A stretch of 64,000 bases of DNA, taken from contig NC_087062.1 of NCBI RefSeq assembly GCF_963678635.1, positions 15,055,789 through 15,119,788 of the forward strand, in the 5' to 3' direction. Shown piece by piece: positions 1 through 11,309 of this stretch (position 1 is its first letter; each line of letters starts with the position of its first letter). Below the pieces are notes generated by a model, which was given only the letters and a program-made list of their open reading frames with translations, made no database searches and had not been told where the DNA came from. The translations under genes were made by a program, and so were the position numbers. Source of the stretch: Symsagittifera roscoffensis. Taxonomy: Eukaryota > Xenacoelomorpha > Acoela > Convolutidae.

Positions 1-755
1 CCATTTGTTCTCGACGTTCTCTTTATTGCGGTTGTTACTGCATTCTGAGGCGTTACAAATCTCGTTTGAAAACTCCCGATCCTAAGTCCGTCTGATACGA
101 ACTGTATATTCTACTGTGCTTCAACATATGCTTCTTAGGTAATCGTACAACCAAGCAGTCATGTTGGCTCTGAACCATGGCATCATTCGTCTTCTGGCCC
201 ATATTTTCTTCACTTCCACCGGAATGTTCAAGATTTTGAACGTTGTATCAAAAAGATCTAAGTCTTTTAGACAATCCAGATCCTCTAATGTTCTTTGATT
301 GGTGCTTCTTGTCGGTTGTTCTCCTTAATATGAGCTTCCAGCTATCGAATTTCCATCATAACTCCAACTATCTTTATCGTTATGGGTTGTGATGAGTCTG
401 GTAAACCCACGGAGAGCAGCTCTCCAGAGTCCCGGATCACCACCAGAATAGTTCGCCCGGGATACCACCATGTTTGGAGCAAACAATGGCACGGGAACTC
501 ATCAAGTTTCAACATGATGCTTCTTCAATTTCGTTTCGCCGACGCTTCCAGTAGTGGTTCCACTTCCATCATCACTCGGTGGATTTTATCATTCTCCCCT
601 ACTGCATTCTGATCCATCGCTGTTGATCCTCTCTGTTTGCTTCTTTCAAAATCACTGAAAATCTCTCACTAGCATATCCCATGAACTTCTTTCCCAGTAT
701 CGGTTCTAACTCATCTTTGGTTCTTCCTGAAACGGCGGCAAACATCTCTAATAAC
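1..755 (-). pseudogene. Decayed fragment of a related giant-element 3' ORF
   Basis: Read on the minus strand, this stretch encodes, through many stops and frame changes, a protein clearly related to the last ORF of the giant element at about 35190-35950. Matching landmarks in order are a KxELEPILGKKF-like stretch, a DKIHxxMMExxPLLEAS stretch, a VGLPD stretch, a block ending in PWFRAxxTxWL, and an NAxTT stretch near position 20. The order of the blocks is the same as in the element. The fragment runs off the left edge of the window. It is far too diverged to come from the element at 2567-37553, so it is an older insertion of a relative, in the opposite orientation. Its breakpoint on the high-coordinate side is uncertain. 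Confidence 0.72.
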
Positions 756-965
756 TACAGAAAATTCAAAATTTTGTTTCAATTTTTTTGCAGTAACCGT
801 TTGAACTTTTTTCATTTTTTGGTTCTGAAAACGGCGCTCAAAATCTTCAAAAACTGATTTGCTTGAAACAATTTTTCAGTGCTTAAATAACCACAAATAA
901 GCAGCTGTAAGCCTGCTCGCTCGCTTTAATTGCTAGAAATTAGAAGAAAAATCAAATATGCTAAA
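652..965. repeat. 314-bp segment shared with the gag array
   Basis: This segment recurs almost unchanged and without length difference at 5360-5673 and 10996-11309 inside the giant element. Its first part is the decayed minus-strand ORF fragment and the rest is AT-rich noncoding sequence that also resembles a dispersed repeat near 38.6-38.9 kb. The flanking sequences differ abruptly at both ends. Confidence 0.85.
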
Positions 966-1764
966 CCATCTTTCTCGGTTATGAGAAGATTTTCATTCGA
1001 ATCTCGACGGAAAGTGCTTCAATTTGGTGTATCACTCGATCCATTCCGATGATGGTTTCTGGTGCCTGATTTTGCGTGAAAAAAAAATTAAAACACCCAA
1101 ATGCAAAGATCATTCCTATTTTTTAAATGGTCGGAACTAAAACTGCCGTTTTATTGGATAATAGATGTTGGACCAAGCATTTTGGGAGAGAATAAACAAA
1201 AAAGTCGTAAATCAAGACCGCTCTATCCATGACTAGAACTTTTAATGTGTAAATGTGATCAATTAGGCGGAACATTCAGACTCAAACTAATTTTTGGCCA
1301 TAAATATGAAAAAAATTAACGAGTCACTAGCTGAAAACGAAGAAAACTATGTACACTTGCCCATGGAACCAATTAAAATTAATAAAATAATGAAAATACA
1401 TGACAGAAGCCGAGTTTTCTTTCAACTCTTCACAATGAAAAAACTTTGAGACCAGTTTTTTTTCTCTTATGGGGCAGTAAAGGTTATTTCAGCAACATAT
1501 TCTACCCAAGCTGGGCGTTGAAATGATTCAAAAAAGTTGTCACTATAAACCAATATGAACGCAAGAAAACTATTAGAATAATGAAAAATTAATATTGACA
1601 AACTAGACGCCCATTATGGTCGCCCATCTCGGATGTCATTGACAAACTAGACGCCCATTATGGTTTTTATCTCCTGAAAAATTGCTTTAGCATGCCAAAA
1701 CTCCTATATTTTTTGCGTACGAGCCCTTGTTTTTGCAAAATGATTTTTTGGAACGCTGCGATAA
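966..1764. other. AT-rich noncoding interval
   Basis: No coding sequence is recognisable. The first 180 bases contain a dispersed repeat also present near 38610-38940 (shared words include ATCACTCGA and CATTCCGATG). The only other structure seen is the short direct repeat at 1594-1664. Confidence 0.6.
1594..1664. repeat. Short direct repeat, 27 bp twice
   Basis: The same 27-bp word, beginning ATTGACAAACTAGAC, occurs at 1594-1620 and 1638-1664, separated by 17 bases. No function is apparent. Confidence 0.9.
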
Positions 1765-2566
1765 ATTACTAAGAAGTTCGGCACTAACGTGAAAATGGAT
1801 AATAACCAGTTTTTAAAAGCAGTTCTCCTGGCAGCCAAAGGTGGCTTGGGCGTTTCTTCCGCTCGTCTAATCGCTTTACCCGCTTTCTTAGCCTCAGCAG
1901 AAGGAGCAAAAGATGCCTTGAGCGAAATCTTTGGTTTGGAGCATGTGGATGGAACCTATGATGATGCGCTTAAACGTTGGTTTGAACTTGGAAAAATTGA
2001 AATGGCTCCGGAAAATGAAAACAAAAAAAATTGGACGTAGCCAATTTTTGACAGCGAAATGGCAGACTTGATTTTACGACTCGAACCAACGGACGTAAAA
2101 AGATTCAACGCGTTCCAAAATAGATTTGGCTCCCAATGGTTGAACGTCATCCCGTGCAAAAATTTAAGGTTAAAACTGTCAAACCAACAACTCAGAATTG
2201 CGATAGGACTTCGATTAGGCTCAAAAATATGCGAATGGCATAAATGCGTGTGCGGAAAAGACGTTACCGAGGAGGATGGTTGGCATGAAGTTTCTTGCCT
2301 CAAAAGTGCAGGGAGATTCTCTAGGCATTCAAACCTGAATGCCCTTATAAAGCAGCGTTTATCATCTACTCGCATTCCGTCTGTTTTAGAACCACGACAC
2401 CTCTACAGGACCGATCAGAAGCGACCAGACGGTTTGACGCTCGTTCCATGGGCTGTTGGTAAGCAGCTCTTGTGGGATGTAACGGTAGTACACTCCTTAG
2501 CTCCTTGTAGGATTAATGCCGGCTCTGTTTGTAACCCTGGTACGGCTGCCGCTGAAGCGGAGGAGC
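1765..2566 (+). pseudogene. C-terminal region of an RT-type (non-LTR) protein, left half
   Basis: The frame is open from 1765, with the first ATG at 1795, and is broken by a TAG at 2038-2040 while keeping the same frame on both sides. It matches the conserved C-terminal part of a protein family common in invertebrate genomes that usually carries a reverse transcriptase domain further upstream. Visible landmarks are GLGVSSARLIALPAFLAS, RIAIGLRLG, a C-x-C...H-x3-C cluster (about 2239-2292), an SAGRxSRH stretch, and RPDGLTLVPW followed by LLWDVTVV. The C-x-C/H/C cluster plus PD...D resembles the zinc and restriction-like endonuclease region of R2-type elements, but that is inference. No RT domain lies upstream, so the copy is 5'-truncated. 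The frame is cut at 2566 by the left LTR and resumes after 37553. Confidence 0.78.
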
Positions 2567-3447
2567 TGTGCCAGTCGGTCATATCTGGAAGTTTGACCTT
2601 TAGGAACACGAAAATACGTGGTTTTGGAATGGAGTTTTATTTTTCAAAAATTCGAATGGAGCCTGTCATGCTCAGTTTTCTCGCGACAACTGAAAACATA
2701 AAATATAAAATCAGAACGACTGAATTGACAATTGCGGGAAAGTGACAGTAAAACAGCGGGAAATTGCTATTCGCAATTTCCAAGATAATAATAAAAAACA
2801 CGAGAGTAGAGCTGTCCTATCTTGATATAGGAGACAGTGATTACAAAAGAAGATCGGAACCTAGCTGAACCAGAGTGAGCCTTCGGTGGAAAGGTGGACA
2901 ACCGAAGTGTCCCAATGGTCCAGAACCAAAACTCCATTCTTGAGATAAAACTTGTTCGATTAGAACTTATTGAATCAAACTTAATTCCCCGATCATTCTC
3001 AAGTTGCTTACTAATTTAGTTACCTCTAGTTCTCGAGTGTGCTGCTATGTAAGTACCTAATTTAATTTTCCCGAGTGTGTTTTATGATTGTTATGTTGAG
3101 GTAAGGCGAGTTTTAGGTTGATCCATCTGAAATGGATCAAAGTTCCACTGTCTAATAAAAAGTAACTTAACGGATTGTTCCGACCTTGTTTTTAACGGCG
3201 TTCGTGTATTTTGGGTATCTCGAGACCTAAGTATGGGGACGTTCTTATTTTGCAGAGTGACGGGGTATTTTGGTAGTGGCTTTTAAGCTGTAACGGGTTC
3301 TAGTCTCATGTCGCAAGCGAACCGAATTGGCTCCGACCGTTTTGAGGTAGAAAAACACAAGATATAGTGTCCCTGACTCTTGAGCCAATGGTTAGAGGGC
3401 CTATTTTTCTTAAGCCTCATATGTGACCGAAGTAGGCGAATGTTACA
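2567..3447 (+). repeat. Left LTR
   Basis: Aligns end to end with 36674-37553, with about 25-30 substitutions and a few single-base indels by eye, so roughly 97% identity. Candidate polyadenylation signals AATAAA lie at 2789-2794 and 3154-3159. A 7-bp-stem hairpin (GATCCAT/ATGGATC) lies at 3120-3138. The short open frame across its first 180 bases continues the interrupted RT-type ORF only by chance. Confidence 0.92.
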
Positions 3448-3921
3448 TAGTGTTTTTATGGCGCTCCTGGGTGTTTTTACGACATCATCACTACGGAGTC
3501 GAACCCACTTGACACAGCTCCGGGCTGCATGCCCATTCTAGAGTACCGGTGGAACGGTTCAGCGGGAACGTGTAAACCTTCCGGTTGTACCGTGATAGCT
3601 TTTTAAGAAAACTTGAGAAAACTTCCTGGTACGCTCTCCGAACAAGGCTCAGCTAACCGAGTAAGGGGGGGGGGGGGTAACTAGGGGGACAAAAACAAGA
3701 AAAAAGTATAGAAAAAGGAACAAAAACCATAAAACAAAAAATGACAGTGACTTCGATACCAGATTAGTTGGATCAAACCTTTATATTAATTAAATAGTAT
3801 ACCCATACTGTTTTATAAGACCGATCGTTTTGATCAATCTAGCAATCTAAACCAGTGACTTCAATAAGGTGCCCAAGTGGGGGGCGTTGTTAAGGGTTTT
3901 CAGATAGCTTGCAACCTAGCC
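3448..3921. other. Untranslated leader after the left LTR
   Basis: About 470 bases with no convincing coding sequence. It holds the candidate primer-binding site, a run of 13 G at 3665-3677 and AT-rich sequence from about 3690. It ends where the first gag fragment begins abruptly at 3922, which is a rearrangement junction and not a gene start. Confidence 0.6.
3459..3476 (+). other. Candidate primer-binding site
   Basis: TGGCGCTCCTGGGTGTTT starts 11 bases after the LTR end. Retrotransposon primer sites begin TGG because they pair with a tRNA CCA end. I could not match the remainder to a specific tRNA, so the call rests on position and the first bases only. Confidence 0.35.
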
Positions 3922-4834
3922 GGAACTTTAGCATCGCCTCAAAGTTCATTGATGGGGTAAAAAGTGATGATTTGAGAACAATGTTAGCAACATACTATGC
4001 ATTGACGAAAGACAGTGCACCGACTCCAGAAGAGATGAGAAAGAAGTCAAGAGAGTACATGCTAATGAAACCCAAAAAGTACTCGTATTCAGATAACAGG
4101 AATACGCAAGGGGAGAATCAACCACAAAGGTCGTCATGGTACAAGCCCAGAGATGACATGGACAAACGTAGATCATGCGCAAACTGCGGGTCAGCTGATC
4201 ATCACGTGGCGGATTGCACAACATACAAGCAGGGCATGAAGAGTCTGGGGTACGCACCAGATGAGGAGGACATCAGCCAGATGGAAGAACACGAGTACTA
4301 TAGTGGCTTAATCATCAAGATAGGTGCAAGATGTTTCTTCTGCAATCAGGAAGGGCACTTTAGGATGGATTGTCCTTTGTTTTGGGAGGCGGTCAAGAAC
4401 CAGAGTCACCTCAAACATAAATTGGCATTAGCGGCGGTGCAGAATCAGCGAAATAGACAAACCGAGTTTGAAGCAAAAAAACTTAGAAGCACCGAGTACG
4501 GAACTGCCAACGAAGACAGTAAAGACGGTAACGCAGGCTAACAATGCGATAGAGGCCACGGCCAAGAACGCCCTAGAGATAAATTATGAGAAAGCGCCGT
4601 CAGAGGCGATCAACAAGGTGAGACAGGACCTAGCAACAAAGGAAATAGAACAACGACTAAAGCAAGAGATCGAAAGACAGAAAATGAACGAGGCATTAGG
4701 TTGCTCGCAGTCAATACCAGAGGCTGTAGCGGGGTCGACAAAAAGTGGTAACTGCAACACTGTAAAAATGGTGACGGGGAAGCCATTCGGCAAAACGAAG
4801 ATCGGAGCCAGAATAATGACAATAATCACCGTGG
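3922..4834 (+). pseudogene. gag: gag-pol fragment A
   Basis: Begins in the middle of gag at the NFSIASKFIDG region and runs through both CCHC knuckles (CANCGSADHHVADC and CFFCNQEGHFRMDC) to the gag stop at 4541. The pol frame starts in the +1 register upstream of that stop and continues to 4834, where homology to the full-length pol ends inside ITV. The N-terminal two thirds of gag is missing and there is no start codon. This is the first and shortest of six broken copies in the array. Confidence 0.88.
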
Positions 4835-5359
4835 TTATAAGAAGCGGATATCCAAATTTAACATCGAATTAAGTTAGGTACCCTGGTCGGATCGGTAGGG
4901 GGGAACGGACATAGACAGTTTTTGTGATACCCCATAAGATCGCTAGCAGGGGGGAGGAAAACGCGTGGCAATCGGGTACCAGACATCATCAGTCAGCTTT
5001 GAATTTTAGGTGGGTTCATCTCTCTGTTTTTATAATTTTTCCTGTTTAAATTTTTACGTTTTAGTGAAAATTTGTTGTTGGTATTTGAACGAACAGGTGA
5101 TCACAAGATACCTGCGAAGAAGTTGGGGTTTCAAATAGCCTGAAACAACGAGAGGGAGATAAATACAGAGAGGTCAGTTTTGGATTTTGGCCATTAAGAT
5201 AGGGATTGTGGGAAAATGTTTACTAGCGCTCAAGTGGTGGTACACGGTACAGTGGTTCTAAAAAGTCCCCACAACGAAGAAGAAGAGATCCTACTATCCA
5301 GACACTTAGTGACAAGCCTTGGAACGGTACCGAAGAAGTCTTGGGGCATAGACAAGACT
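4835..5359. repeat. Array spacer module, copy 1
   Basis: Sequence that follows every truncated pol start in the array (also 8711-9230, 10451-10995, 14338-14857, 16078-16597) but is absent after the full-length pol. This copy lacks about 24 bases near 5000 that the others have. The last 130 bases encode, on the plus strand, a short stretch ending RHLVTSL that resembles the giant element's 3' ORF near 34900, so the module may derive from the 3' part of a diverged relative. It is otherwise unrecognised. Confidence 0.7.
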
Positions 5360-5673
5360 TCACTGAAAATCTCTCACTAGCATATCCCATGAACTTCTTT
5401 CCCAGTATCGGTTCTAAATCATCTTTGGTTCTTCCTGAAACTGCGGCAAACATCTCTTAAAACTACAGAGAATTCAAAATTTTGTTTCAATTTTTTTGCA
5501 GTAACCGTTTGAACTTTTTTCATTTTTTGGTTCTGAAAACCGCGCTCAAAATCTTCAACAACTGATTTGCTTGAAACAATTTTTCAGTGCTTAAATAACC
5601 ACAAATAAGCAGCTGTAAGCCTGCTCGCTCGCTTTAATTGCTAGAAATTAGAAGAAAAATCAAATATGCTAAA
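5360..5673. repeat. 314-bp captured segment, copy 2
   Basis: Near-identical to 652-965 in the left flank and to 10996-11309. The left junction falls at a shared T and the right junction passes directly into the minisatellite. Confidence 0.85.
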
Positions 5674-6441
5674 TATGGGACATTGCAGTCTGGGGACGGT
5701 CTTGGAGCAGTACAGTTTTGGGACAGACTGGGGGCAGTGCAGTCTTGGGACAGTCTTGGGACGGTGCAGTCTTGGGACAGTCTTGGGCCAGAGCAGTCTT
5801 GGTACGACAGAGTCTTGGGACACTGGTCTTGGGACAGTAGTCTTGTGACAGCAGTCTTGGGACAGTGGTCTTGGGACAGTGGTCTTGGGACAGTGGTCTT
5901 GGGACAGTGGTCTTGGGACAGTGGTCTTGGTACAGTGGTCTTGTGAAAGTAGTCTTGGGACAGTCGTCTTGGGATAGTGGTCTTGGGACAGTGGTCTTGG
6001 GACAGTGGTCTTGGGACAGTGGTCTTGGGACAGTGGTCTTGGGACACTGGTCTTGGGACAGTGGTCTTGGGACACTGGTCTTGGCACAGTGGTCTTGGGA
6101 CAGTAGTCTTGGGACAGTAGTCTTGGGACAGCAGTCTTGGGACAGTAGTCTTGGACAGTAGTCTTGGGACAGTAGTCTTAGGGCAAGGGTCTTGGGACAG
6201 TAGTCTTAGGGCAAGGGTCTTGGGACAGTAGTCTTGGGACAGTAGTCTTAGGGCAAGGGTCTTGGGACAGTAGTCTTGGGACAGTGGTCTTGGGACACTA
6301 GTCTTGGGACAGTAGTCTTGGGACAGTCGTCTTAGGGCAAGGGTCTTGGGACAGTGGTCTTGGGACACTAACAAGAAGTACTGGGACAGCACTGAATAGT
6401 CTTGGGACAGTAGAGAGGAAGTCTTGGAGCAGTATAAAGAG
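5674..6441 (+). repeat. 14-bp minisatellite block 1
   Basis: Dozens of tandem units of CTTGGGACAGTGGT with variants such as CTTAGGGCAAGGGT and CTTGGGACACT. Because 14 is not a multiple of 3 and the unit contains no stop word, all six frames stay open and yield meaningless 14-residue repeats. The seed may be the CTTGGGACGGT word found in the neighbouring spacer module. Confidence 0.95.
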
Positions 6442-6545
6442 GGAGGGGTGACGGTACTAAAGAGTACTAAGACAGGTTGAAGTAACCAATCGCAAAGTTA
6501 AATTTTCTGACTAGTCCTACAGATTCGGTACTGTGGGGATCAAGT

Positions 6546-8710
6546 AGAACGTCTTTTACTGAAAAATTGGCGATAATGGTCGGGATGAAGTCGAGAGACG
6601 CAGCAGCGGAAGAACCGAAAATCGAGAAAGGCAAAACATTCGGAACAGTTTCCACGAAAAAGACAGACACCGACCAAAACGAAGACCAGATTAGACGAGG
6701 AACAGCAGCCAACAACAGGGCAGCAGCTGACCATGAAACAACTACTCTTGAGCTAGGCGATTTGATGGCAAAGCTAGATCAGATCGACAAGAAACTGAAG
6801 CACAGCGAGGAGGATATAGATGTGATAAGGAAAGAATTAAGAAACAACAAACAAGAGTACCTGGACATTTAATTCAATCTAGCGAAAGCGACAGACGAAA
6901 GTCTTCAGCACATGTCGGACAAGGTAGATACCACTGATGGAGAGCGAGACAAGAACGTCAAAAAAGACATGCAAGAAATGACGCAACGATATCACGCAGT
7001 GAACAGGCAGTTGGGGAGTTTGGAAACGAGAATGGATACGATGAGTAGGGACCAGGCTGAGAGTTCATGTGCAATACAGGCAAAATTAGACGCCATCTTG
7101 AGAAACTCAACGTCACAGGACAGGCCAGCAGCGGAGCGAACGCAAGGCAATAGAGTTGACTTTGTGGAACCACAACGGAACAAACGGCAGTCAACAGCGT
7201 TACCATTACCCCGGGATGCCGCGAGTACAGCACCGGGGGGGGGGCAAAGCGATTATGAAAAGTGGAACAGCAAACACAACGAGTGGTCCAGGGGACTCAA
7301 TGACTCACAACAACGTAGGACCGGATGTCATGACATGGGCAAGCACCTGGGAAATGATGAACAGGACACTAGAAGCCTTCGCCACAAGGAACACCGACTC
7401 GAGTGACAGAGGAAGCAACAAACCCAGGATAACTTTCAAAAAACCGAAAGAATTCAAGGATGATTCAGATGGAAGCATTGACACTTGGGTAGAAGTCATG
7501 AGGTTGCACTTGGAACAAGATAACTTGAACGATGAGAGGCAAGCATGCACAGCAATACTAAGCAACTTGGAAGGCACAGCCTTGAAATGCGTGGTTGCGA
7601 GAAGGAAGAGGAACGCGACACTGCGGATAAAATCTTCGAGATATTGTTAAATCGATTCGGGTCAGGCATGAAGGGTCATCAAGCAATGATGCGATTTGAA
7701 AAGAGAAGGCAAAGGGACGATGAATCGATAAACAGGTTCCTAAATGATCTTGAGAGCTTAAGACAAAGGAGTGACCCGGAAGAGTCCACCAATAGAAGGA
7801 AATTTAGCATCGCCTCAAAGTTCATTGATGGGGTAAAAAGTGATGACTTGAGAACAATGTTAGCAACATACTATGCATTGACGAAAGACAGTGCACCGAC
7901 TCCAGAAGAGATGAGAAAGAAGTCAAGAGAGTACATGCTAATGAAACCCAAAAAGTACTCGTATTCAGATAACAGGAATACGCAAGGGGAGAATCAACCA
8001 CAAAGGTCGTCATGGTACAAGCCCAGAGATGACATGGACAAACGTAGATCATGCGCAAACTGCGGGTCAGCTGATCATCACGTGGCGGATTGCACAACAT
8101 ACAAGCAGGGCATGAAGAGTCTGGGGTACGCACCAGATGAGGAGGACATCAGCCAGATGGAAGAACACGAGTACTATAGTGGCTTAATCATCAAGATAGG
8201 TGCAAGATGTTTCTTCTGCAATCAGGAAGGGCACTTTAGGATGGATTGTCCTTTGTTTTGGGAGGCGGTCAAGAACCAGAGTCACCTCAAACATAAATTG
8301 GCATTAGCGGCGGTGCAGAATCAGCGAAATAGACAAACCGAGTTTGAAGCAAAAAAACTTAGAAGCACCGAGTACGGAACTGCCAACGAAGACAGTAAAG
8401 ACGGTAACGCAGGCTAACAATGCGATAGAGGCCACGGCCAAGAACGCCCTAGAGATAAATTATGAGAAAGCGCCGTCAGAGGCGATCAACAAGGTGAGAC
8501 AGGACCTAGCAACAAAGGAAATAGAACAACGACTAAAGCAAGAGATCGAAAGACAGAAAATGAACGAGGCAGTAGGTTGCTCGCAGTCAATACCAGAGGC
8601 TGTAGCGGGGTCGACAAAAAGTGGTAACTGCAACACTGTAAAAATGGTGACGGGGAAGCCATTCGGCAAAACGAAGATCGGAGCCAGAATAATGACAATA
8701 ATCACCGTGG
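6546..8710 (+). pseudogene. gag: gag-pol copy B, start deleted
   Basis: Preceded by a leader (6442-6544) like that of the full-length copy, but about 535 bases covering the rest of the leader and the first ~128 gag codons are deleted. The gag frame then shows the TAA at 6870-6872 shared with the other copies, a frame change at a G run (10 G versus 12 in the full-length copy, near 7235-7244), and a one-base deletion near 7596. Both CCHC knuckles are present and gag ends at 8417. The pol frame overlaps in the +1 register and stops matching at 8710. It cannot make a full Gag. Confidence 0.88.
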
Positions 8711-9230
8711 TTATAAGAAGCGGATATCCAAATTTAACATCGAGTTAAGTTAGGTACCCTGGTCGGATCGGTAGGGGGGAACGGACATAGACAGTTTTTG
8801 TGATACCCCATAAGATCGCTAGCAGGGGGGAGGAAAACGCGTGGCAATCGGGTACCAGACATTTTTTTGGACAAAGGTTGACATCAGTCAGCTTTGAATT
8901 TTAGGTGGGTTCATCTCTCTGTTTTTATAATTTTTCCTGTTTAAATTTTTACGTTTTAGTGAAAATTTGTTGTTGGTATTTGAACGAACAGGTGATCACA
9001 AGATACCTGCGAAGAAGTTGGGGTTTCAAATAGCCTGAAACAACGAGAGGGAGATAAATACAGAGAGGTCAGTATTTGGATTTTGGCCATTAAGATAGGG
9101 ATTGTGGGAAAATGTTTACTAGCGCTCAAGTGGTGGTACACGGTACAGTGGTTCTAAAAAGTCCCCACAACGAAGAAGAAGAGATCCTACTATCCAGACA
9201 CTTAGTGACAAGCCTTGGGACGGTACCGAA
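8711..9230. repeat. Array spacer module, copy 2
   Basis: Same module as 4835-5359, with the 24-base stretch present. It ends in GAAGTC, a 6-base word shared with gag, where it joins the next gag fragment. Confidence 0.8.
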
Positions 9231-10450
9231 GAAGTCATGAGGTTGCACTTGGAACAAGATAACTTGAACGATGAGAGGCAAGCATGCACAGCGATACTAA
9301 GCAACTTGGAAGGCACAGCATTGAAATGCGTGGTTGCGAAGAAGGAAGAGGAACGCGACACTGCGGATAAAATCTTCGAGATATTGTTAAATCGATTCGG
9401 GTCAGGCATGAAGGGTCATCAAGCGATGATGCGATTTGAAAAGAGAAGGCAAAGGGACGATGCATCGATAGACAGGTTCCTAAATGATCTTGAGAGCTTG
9501 AGACGAAGGAGTGACCCGGAAGAGTCCACCAATAGAAGGAACTTTAGCATCGCCTCAAAGTTCATTGATGGGGTAAAAAGTGATGATTTGAGAACAATGT
9601 TAGCAACATACTATGCATTGACGAAAGACAGTGCACCGACTCCAGAAGAGATGAGAAAGAAGTCAAGAGAGTACATGCTAATGAAACCCAAAAAGTACTC
9701 GTATTCAGATAACAGGAATACGCAAGGGGAGAATCAACCACAAAGGTCGTCATGGTACAAGCCCAGAGATGACATGGACAAACGTAGATCATGCGCAAAC
9801 TGCGGGTCAGCTGATCATCACGTGGCGGATTGCACAACATACAAGCAGGGCATGAAGAGTCTGGGGTACGCACCAGATGAGGAGGACATCAGCCAGATGG
9901 AAGAACACGAGTACTATAGTGGCTTAATCATCAAGATAGGTGCAAGATGTTTCTTCTGCAATCAGGAAGGGCACTTTAGGATGGATTGTCCTTTGTTTTG
10001 GGAGGCGGTCAAGAACCAGAGTCACCTCAAACATAAATTGGCATTAGCGGCGGTGCAGAATCAGCGAAATAGACAAACCGAGTTTGAAGCAAAAAAACTT
10101 AGAAGCACCGAGTACGGAACTGCCAACGAAGACAGTAAAGACGGTAACGCAGGCTAACAATGCGATAGAGGCCACGGCCAAGAACGCCCTAGAGATAAAT
10201 TATGAGAAAGCGCCGTCAGAGGCGATCAACAAGGTGAGACAGGACCTAGCAACAAAGGAAATAGAACAACGACTAAAGCAAGAGATCGAAAGACAGAAAA
10301 TGAACGAGGCAGTAGGTTGCTCGCAGTCAATACCAGAGGCTGTAGCGGGGTCGACAAAAAGTGGTAACTGCAACACTGTAAAAATGGTGACGGGGAAGCC
10401 ATTCGGCAAAACGAAGATCGGAGCCAGAATAATGACAATAATCACCGTGG
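9231..10450 (+). pseudogene. gag: gag-pol fragment C
   Basis: Starts at an internal gag methionine codon (9237), within the capsid-like region, and is open to the gag stop at 10157 with both CCHC knuckles. The pol start overlaps in the +1 register and homology ends at 10450. The AAGAAGG word lost in copies B and D is intact here. N-terminal gag is absent. Confidence 0.88.
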
Positions 10451-10995
10451 TTATAAGAAGCGGATATCCAAATTTAACATCGAGTTAAGTTAGGTACCCT
10501 GGTCGGATCGGTAGGGGGGAACGGACATAGACAGTTTTTGTGATACCCCATAAGATCGCTAGCAGGGGGGAGGAAAACGCGTGGCAATCGGGTACCAGAC
10601 ATTTTTTTGGACAAAGGTTGACATCAGTCAGCTTTGAATTTTAGGTGGGTTCATCTCTCTGTTTTTATAATTTTTCCTGTTTAAATTTTTACGTTTTAGT
10701 GAAAATTTGTTGTTGGTATTTGAACGAACAGGTGATCACAAGATACCTGCGAAGAAGTTGGGGTTTCAAATAGCCTGAAACAACGAGAGGGAGATAAATA
10801 CAGAGAGGTCAGTATTTGGATTTTGGCCATTAAGATAGGGATTGTGGGAAAATGTTTACTAGCGCTCAAGTGGTGGTACACGGTACAGTGGTTCTAAAAA
10901 GTCCCCACAACGAAGAAGAAGAGATCCTACTATCCAGACACTTAGTGACAAGCCTTGGAACGGTACCGAAGAAGTCTTGGGGCATAGACAAGACT
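10451..10995. repeat. Array spacer module, copy 3
   Basis: Same module as 8711-9230. Like the first copy it runs on through TCTTGGGGCATAG into the 314-bp segment rather than into gag. Confidence 0.8.
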
Positions 10996-11309
10996 TCACT
11001 GAAAATCTCTCACTAGCATATCCCATGAACTTCTTTCCCAGTATCGGTTCTAAATCATCTTTGGTTCTTCCTGAAACTGCGGCAAACATCTCATAAAACT
11101 ACAGAGAATTCAAATTTTTGTTTCAATTTTTTTGCAGTAACCGTTTGAACTTTTTTCATTTTTTGGTTCTGAAAACGGCGCTCAAAATCTTCAACAACTG
11201 ATTTGCTTGAAACAATTTTTCAGTGCTTAAATAACCACAAATAAGCAGCTGTAAGCCTGCTCGCTCGCTTTAATTGCTAGAAATTAGAAGAAAAATCAAA
11301 TATGCTAAA
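10996..11309. repeat. 314-bp captured segment, copy 3
   Basis: Same segment as 652-965 and 5360-5673, in the same orientation and with the same two breakpoints. Confidence 0.85.

Noticed and set aside
2567-2745. Continuation of the RT-type ORF into the left LTR as a real C-terminus
   Set aside because: The same sequence occurs at the right LTR, and the genuine family C-terminus lies after 37553.
3495-3505. Minus-strand GGTTCGACTCC matching a tRNA B box
   Set aside because: No pairing T-arm stem, A box or acceptor stem could be formed around it.
5674-6441. Long ORFs on both strands across the minisatellite (about 250 residues on the minus strand)
   Set aside because: They are translations of a stop-free 14-bp repeat that recur in every frame; no independent protein features.
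5674-6441. CRISPR-like array
   Set aside because: Contiguous 14-bp units without unique spacers, in a eukaryotic retroelement.
9562-9873. Recurring ~103-codon minus-strand frame opposite each gag copy
   Set aside because: It is the antisense shadow of the CCHC-containing part of gag and repeats only because gag repeats.
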